NCBI GenBank assembly: GCA_029204225.1
Contig: CM055100.1
Coordinates: 10,948,769 to 11,012,768 of the forward strand
Direction of reading: 5' to 3'
DNA from: Diphasiastrum complanatum
Taxonomy: Eukaryota; Streptophyta; Lycopodiopsida; Lycopodiales; Lycopodiaceae
Length of the DNA stretch: 64,000 nucleotides
Below, one piece after another: positions 57,642 through 64,000 of this stretch. The position numbers were made by a program, and so were the translations under genes. The notes under the pieces were generated by a model, which was not told the origin of the DNA, did not search any database, and saw only the letters and a list, made by a program, of their open reading frames with translations. The stretch's first letter is position 1. Every line of letters begins with the position of its first letter.

Positions 57642-60046
57642 TAAAAATTACATCAAATAAAGATCCTAAAACACTTGAAATGATGAGGGAAACAATAGAT
57701 TATGATCTCATAAGATTAGCACAAGTTGAACCATCAAAATCCATCAAAAATCTATGCTTGAACCTCACTAAATGACCCAAATCCTTGAAGAAGGCTTCAC
57801 ACGTGTGAAAGTACGGCCTCCCACAGTCTGAGTACTGTACACCAGACCTACATTCAATCCTATAATCATTAGTAATCACAAGAACTCAAACAATTATGAA
57901 CATAGAGAGCAATTGCACCATTATGAGAGAAAAATCATGAAATTGCTTGATTGATTTTGGTGAGATATCATCACCTATATATACATGATCCATCACGGTT
58001 TTGGGCAGGTATGAGTATCCCTAAACCTATCCCTAATGCTAATTTTGGTGGATCTTTCATCCCTACCAAGTTAGGGTTGGAATCTTGGAGATCCCTCAAC
58101 AATGCAAAAACTACCAAAAATAGCTCCTATTTTCTCTCTCTTGTATCTAAGCATAATTTGGACTCATTCCAAAGGTTCTAACACTTAGGTCTACTTGAGA
58201 ACATCCTTATGAATGGAATCCTATTCTATTTGGCATGTGTGACAAGCCACATCATGACCATCTAGCTATTTACAAGTCATATGACCAAAACTAGTCAAGC
58301 TAGAATTGTGAATTTCTAACAATCCCCCTTACTATCTAGTTTGGTTCAATCATTGCTTCACTAATCACTCCAAGTGATGATCTGAACTTCATAAAAGGTG
58401 TCTTTTGAAGTGGTTTAGTAAGTAGATTAGCTACACATTCATTGCTTGGAACATGCTCCAAAGCAATCTCCTTGGCTTGCACCATTTCTCTCACAAAGTG
58501 ATGGCATATCTCAATGTGCTTAGATCTTGCATGGAAGATTGGGTTAGATGCAAGGTGTTGGACTGTCAACACTTTTGCATACTTCCATCTTAAACTTCTT
58601 CAAAAGACTTTGAACATAGTTTACTTGACTTATAAAGATAAAATCAGACCCTCTAAGTACCTCTATGCCTAAGATGAAGTGAAGACACCCTAGATCTACC
58701 ATCTTGAACTCTAAGGATAGATCTATCTTGAGTTTTTCAATACCATCAACACTATTTCCACTAATGATGATGTCATCTACATAAATGAGGAAACTTACAA
58801 TACCAACATCATCAAGCTTAATGTAAAGAGTGTGATCATATTCACTTTGAACAAAAGAAAGTGAAATAAGACAGCAATGTAGTCTTGAATTCCAAGATCT
58901 CGAGGCTTGCTTCAAGCCATAGATGCTTCTTTGGAGATGGCATACTTTGTTCTCCATTCCATGCTTGATGAACCCTTGTGGTTGCTCCATATAGATATCC
59001 TCTTCCAAAAAACCATTCAAGAAAGCATTAGAGACATCCATTTGACATAGGATCCATCCAAAATGTGATGCAAGTGCAATGATTAGTCTTATTGTGACCA
59101 TCTTGGCCAGGGGTGCAAAAGTTTCCTCATAGTCTATCCCTCTCTCTTGAGCATAACCGTTTGCAACTAATCTTGCTTTATGTTTGTTAACACTCCCATT
59201 TGCATTCAACTTAAGCTTGAAGACCCACTTGCATCCTATTACATTCTTTTGAGGTCTCTCAACAAGCAATCAAGGCATCATACTCATCCAACATAGCTTT
59301 ATACCATTCTTTGGAATTCAATGCATCTTCAACATTAGATGGTTCTTCAAAACTAGATAAAGCATAAGAAGTGGATGAGATACACTCAATTTGTTGCCCT
59401 TTGCCTTGATATGTGAGCCTTGATGGCTCCAGTTTTGCCCTTGAAGATCTCCTTGGTGTGATAGGTGGGTTTGGTGCTTGCTCCTCCATGAGCTCCTCCT
59501 CAAAACCAAGATCTTGCTCCTCGGCCATCTTCTTCTTGATTGTTGGAGGACTTGAGCCTTCTTCAAGCATATGCATATGATGTTCATCAAAGATAACATC
59601 CCTTGAAACAACAAATTTGTTCAAGGATGGGAGATAGACTTTGTAGCCCTTGCTTGAGCTTGCATATCCAAGCATGATCCCTCTTGTGGAAGATGGATCC
59701 TCCTTGGTTCTTGTTTCCAATGGCACATGCACATAACATATACACCCAAGAACTTTCAAGTGATTAAGATTGGGTTTCTTTCCATACAACATCTCATAAG
59801 TAGTTTTGCCTTCAATTGCTTTGCAAGACACCCTTGAATGTTGATCCTTTGCCATTGGACTTGCCTTTGCCTTTGGTGAAGAGAGCTTGGTCATCTCCAC
59901 CTTGGATGGAAAGCCTTTCCATCCTCTCTTGCATTTGGCTCCTTCTTGATTCCTCGACCACGAGTGTGCCTTGGAGTTCTTCAAGTATGGGTAGCTTACC
60001 CATAATTGCATATCCCTGAACCAAATTGTCAAATTCAAAGCTTAGT
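57642..60046 (-). mobile_element. Copia family B, deleted copy 2
   Basis: Minus-strand copy with a 680-base 3' LTR (57642-58321), which differs from the intact element's LTR at roughly 14 positions that I could see. The pol/gag interior has three internal deletions, and the sequence stops in gag at 60046, so the 5' LTR is absent. Confidence 0.9.
58336..60038 (-). pseudogene. Family B gag-pol with internal deletions
   Basis: Order on the minus strand: a gag piece (about 59840-60038), the integrase end and linker (59270-59840), reverse transcriptase (58565-59269, YVDD intact as FLIYVDDIIISG) and the RNase H tail (58336-58572). Relative to the intact copy, about 1.25 kb is lost at about 59835 (protease to integrase core), 17 bases at about 59270 and about 515 bases at about 58563 (RT end to RNase H). 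The tail keeps SKHIEICHHFVREM, with two histidines. Confidence 0.88.
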
Positions 60047-60790
60047 TGTAACTTAGTAGTATGTCATGTAACATATCATTGAAAAGCCCTTGTCGAGCGC
60101 TTTCCAATGCGCCAAACTTCACTAAATTCGGACTTACCACTAAAAAGTTATGCCATTTTTAGTGTGGACTCAAAAAGTTACGTTACATAGATTTCAAATT
60201 TGAGTGTTTTGATTGGTCCATGTGTAGGAAAAACTTGAGATAACATATAAAAAGAATCTTTACAAAGGGTTTTTTTGTAATCCAGCATGTGCATAATATT
60301 TATGTCTAACTCTAAGATCAATTAACACTACATCCACTAACTCTAGATCCACAACAATGATAGAAACTTACTCTTCTCTCTCTCCCTTTCTCTCTCACAA
60401 AAAAACATAAGAATGATCAATCCCAATAACCATCAAATCCAACAATTAGCAAAACCAAAGAAAACATGAGAGTTAAAGGAGGAAAGATGGAGAGCAAGGA
60501 CATTCCATATCCATTTCATAAGAGGGCCAACCTGTTTGTATTGAAATGAAGAGAACATGTACAAATGATTTGAATTTACCATTATATATAGTGGATTTTA
60601 GGGCTTTGGCCTCAAATCCTATTGGCCAATTTCTACCTCCCTAAATATTTGAATTTGAATTTTAGAGAGAACCATTTTGAAAATTGGGAGGAACCCCTTT
60701 TATTCACTAACTTGACTTTTAGGCTCTGCGACATTAAAAGTCTCGTAAAAATGCCTAAAGTCCTTTTATTAACTTGTAACTAATCAAATA
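60047..60790 (-). repeat. Probable LTR of the element to its right
   Basis: On the minus strand it has TATATATAA (60592-60600) and a pyrimidine-rich U5-like end. It ends exactly at the family B junction. No second copy is visible in the window, so the assignment rests on promoter-like structure and position. Confidence 0.35.
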
Positions 60791-63715
60791 ACTGTGATCA
60801 TTGGGTTGGATTTACACGCTGATGGTGCCAAATCCCTCTCACTTATTAACTATGGTTAGCGTTGCCTCAATATCCGCAAACTCTCCAACAATATCCCCCA
60901 CCAAAACTGGTGGCAATCCCATGACACCTCGCAAGGTTTATTACTTTGGGCTCTGGTTGGCCTCTCATATAACTTTTGTAAGGTGGTATTGAGCTTTTTC
61001 CATGAATTCAAGACACTCCATATTGAAATCAGTTTTGTGCAAAAAAAAAAACAATTATTTGCGTCGGAAATCCAATTTCATGTTGTCCATGTGATAAATC
61101 TGGACTCCCAGGATCCACCCAACATCACGGCTCGATAGTACAACCTCGCTATAGGCAATTGGTCATGGACTTTGTTGCACGCCAATGCTAGTAAGCAATC
61201 ATCCCATCTTGTTGAAATTGACGCCAACTTGATCAAGTCTTTTGCAAAAATAGCTAAATGTCTAACATTCAAATCTGGTGAAGACCTGTACTCGTATCCA
61301 TAAGCCTGAAGGGCTCGGTTGAAATTCATTGCGATCGACCAACTATATTGTTGATAGATTATAGGTGAATTTGGAGTATGGATGGTGACTTTATCTATTA
61401 GTACTCCCAAATCTTTTCATTTATTCTTGCACGACATTGAAACATAATATGAATCCACCCTAAGCTGGCAAGGGCTCGCTACATAACTCCTAATTGAGTC
61501 GGGAGTTTTTTCAAAAATAGTTTTGCGCCATAGTGGTTGCTCACCCAATGCGGGTAGCTTATCCAATTCCTTTCCGTCTTCAATCTCTAAAGTCTTGAAC
61601 TTAACCTAGCCACCCCTCAAGGATTCATGTGGATGTTAATGTAAAAATGTCTAGATCTATTCCTCGATGGTGACCGATTTTTGAAATAATGGTGTGGCCC
61701 TTGATGAAGATGGCCTTACATCCGTGGCTTGAGAAGTAGTAGTTGATTCTTTTTCTACCCTACTTGTATCCATGTCTCTCTAATCTTGTTGTGGAGGTGA
61801 GAAAGTTGGCATTACTGGCACCAGAATCTGGGAGTTGTCTTTAAGATTTGAACAATGGCTTTAATAATAGACTTTGTCGTTGCCAACTCAGAAGATGCCT
61901 TGCCTTTAAAATGATCAAACCTACCCTGGAATCCAGCCAATGATTGTCTATAGGTTCTGACCTTTCTGAACAATTGTCTTATCTCTTCTTGTGAGGCAAG
62001 ATGGTCTGGTCCTTGTGCATAGAGCATATTGTCACGCTCCATGGATGTGGCATCCAATTCACCTAGGAACCTTTCTTTGTCAAGGTTTTCCATGTCCAGT
62101 TTCCCTTGCAATAAGTCAACTTGCTACTTGGCGTCCTGAACTGCTTTATCAACATGATCCTGTGTAGTAGTGACTGCATTCTCAATTGTTGCTATCTATT
62201 TCTCCAAGGCATCTGAGTGGTTTTTGGCTGATAAGAGTGTTTTTTGATCCCAAATCTGAAATTCACTTATCCATTGCGATCTTTTCATCCATCATGTTTT
62301 GGATTATCTGTCCAAGATGTGAAACTAGTCCAAGGGCATCACCAAAATTCAAGGGTGCTAATGTAGTAGTAGCAGCAGTAGCAGGAGGTCCAGATCCCAT
62401 AGCTTGTCGTGATTGGCCTTGAGAAATTGCATGTCGATCTTCCTCTTCGAAGTTGTCTTCTTCTGCAAACCCATCTGGTTCTATTGCATCGAACTGCTTT
62501 GGAAATACAACCGTAGAAGTGACTTTGATGGTATCTGGTGCCTGATCTGCTTGTTTTGCTTGTTGGCATGACTGTGGTATTGAATCAAAAGTGTCGAAGG
62601 TTTCATGGAATTGATCGAATTCTCTTTCGGGGGAGTTTCGATTTAATGGCACAGGGCTTTGAGGCATCTCAAATATTTCATCTACCTGCAAAGGGTCGGA
62701 ATCATCGGTTATATCCATATACCGTTGGGTTTCTAGTGAAATAGTTGGTGGCAAGGTGGCTTGGATTGCTGTGATTAGAGTAGAAGATTCAATTGTCACA
62801 GATGGCCCTTGGGAAGAATCAGAGACGAGGCTAGCTACAATGGCTAAGGGAATGGGTGGTTCAATGCGAGTTGCAGCAGGGGGTATAGGTGCAGCTGAAA
62901 CTGGTGGTCGAGATGTGAGAGGCGAGGTGGGTGTGACAATCTCACTACATACTTGTCGCTGAATCGAAGTGCTGGATGCTTGGTGTGAGGATTCGGTTGG
63001 TGCTACTTTGTAGGTGGCTAGCACAGACTCAACACGAAACCTTTGAACTTTAGTATCTAAATATGAGACAACCACTACTAGTAGTGAGCACAGAAGAGAG
63101 CCAGCAGCTAACTACTGTTTGGTATTACTCTTGATCGCTCACTTCAATTTCCTGAAGATCGTCTTATACCAGGTGTACGGTTATACGGTCCTCTTATCTA
63201 ACTCGTAGTTAGATTCTACCAAGCGATGGAGGATCTGAGAGGAGATCCTTTCCTTCCTGAGGTTGCCAACCATCAAAAAGTTATTCGGAAGCTGCGCAGC
63301 AGCATGGAGGCTGGATCTTTAATGGCCTCTAGCAGGTAACCATCATTGGTGTGGTACAGTTCAACGGTGGTGTGAACAAAAGGCTTGATGACAGATTTTG
63401 CATGCTTGTGGTTTGGAGCCAGAAACTATTCCTATGGCAACAAGGGCAGCCTCAATGATCCGCACCTTGTGGGTAGCTCCCTAAAAAGTGATATAAAACT
63501 TAGACTTGGCTTCATTCCAAGTACTAAATTTCATAGTGATAGAATCCACACTAATTTTATTTGAAAAGGCACACTCATGGATCTCCGTTGCCGTGAGCAA
63601 GGGCTCATCCATTCTGCCACCTTGCTCGTGCTAGGAGCGACATGATGTCCATTGAGGTCGGAACATCACGTTTAACAACTGCACGGGGTGAGACACTGGT
63701 ATCATTGGAAGACAT
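60791..63715 (-). pseudogene. Degenerate gag-like element G of unknown class
   Basis: The minus strand starts at a plausible ATG at 63715 (MSSNDTSVSPRAVVKRDVP). Several frame changes follow. Next is a long serine/threonine/proline-rich frame (62263-63075), then a helical charged stretch at 61812-62111 (DLDKERFLGELDATSMERDN-like, RQLFRKVRTYRQSL). The module shared with 15.4-15.9 kb follows at 61078-61700: LDKLPALGEQPLWRKTIFEK, CQLRVDSYY, IHTPNSPIIYQQYSW, NFNRALQAYGYEYRSSPDL, RHLAIFAKDLIKLAS, STRWDDCLLALACNKVHDQL, ARLYYRAVMLGGSWESRF. No zinc knuckle, protease or RT motif is seen. It is possibly a gag or other structural protein of a lineage-specific retroelement, or a worn host gene. Confidence 0.45.
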
Positions 63716-64000
63716 GATGGAAAAAAGATTAAAAATGGAAAATAAAAAGACTTGAGAGTGTATCAAAAAGCTGTGTGAAAGTTTCAAAAAAATTTGGTCT
63801 CGAAAAAAATTCGCAAGAGCTTCGCTAGCACAAGTGAGAAATGAAATCGAATTCAGCCCTTTTATAGGCTAATTTTGAGGGTCCATTAGACAAAGTACTA
63901 GTTTGGCTCATCAATTCTGGACAAAAAATTACAGGCATATTCAGTACTGCAAAAACATAGCTTCCAAAATTTTCGATGAAGGTTCCTAACCAGTGGTGTA
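63716..64000 (-). promoter_or_regulatory. Probable promoter and leader of element G
   Basis: TATAAAA on the minus strand at 63860-63866 lies about 145 bases upstream of the ATG at 63715. It may lie in an LTR that runs off the window. Confidence 0.4.

Overview
The window is nuclear DNA from a vascular plant, most likely a seed plant. The evidence is a plant-type SNAP33/SNAP25 gene with five exons and GT-AG introns, dense nested LTR retrotransposons primed by initiator tRNA-Met, long (GA)n/(CT)n microsatellites, and no bacterial-style gene packing. I cannot name the species.

Layout. 1-4450: two truncated Ty1/copia fragments in opposite orientation. 5012-9106: a degraded minus-strand Copia (family A). 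9107-18768: a minus-strand Ty3-like gag-protease fragment split by a complete, young Copia (family B, 9271-15425) with an intact 1321-residue polyprotein. 18769-28553: a plus-strand Copia (family C) whose 3' LTR is split by a complete family A element (22817-28024). That element carries gag and protease, has lost integrase and reverse transcriptase, and has a 499-residue second frame. 28554-33560: internally deleted Copia D and the 3' end of Copia E.

33.6-42.7 kb is the only gene-bearing island. It holds an apparently intact SNAP33-like Qb+Qc SNARE gene (36415-40097, five exons, 411 codons). 42.7-54.9 kb is repeat-rich and non-coding: LTR-like copies in inverted orientation, a solo LTR with a target-site duplication, a GC-richer block of tandem repeats, a Ty3-like gag relic, and an unusual array of a short TGACTCGCAC motif. 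54.9-64 kb returns to retroelements: an internally deleted family A copy, a multiply deleted family B copy, and a degenerate minus-strand element of unknown type that shares a protein module with the Ty3-like fragment at 15.4-15.9 kb.

Together the elements record layers of insertion (B into the Ty3-like copy, A into the C LTR) followed by deletion decay. Only B looks able to encode all functions for its own movement. A could only move with proteins supplied by another element. The best candidates for something not yet described are the ORF2-bearing family A element, a G-box palindrome recurring in LTRs of otherwise different Copia families, the unknown module shared by two elements, and the short-motif arrays at 47.6-48.1 and 50.6-51.5 kb.
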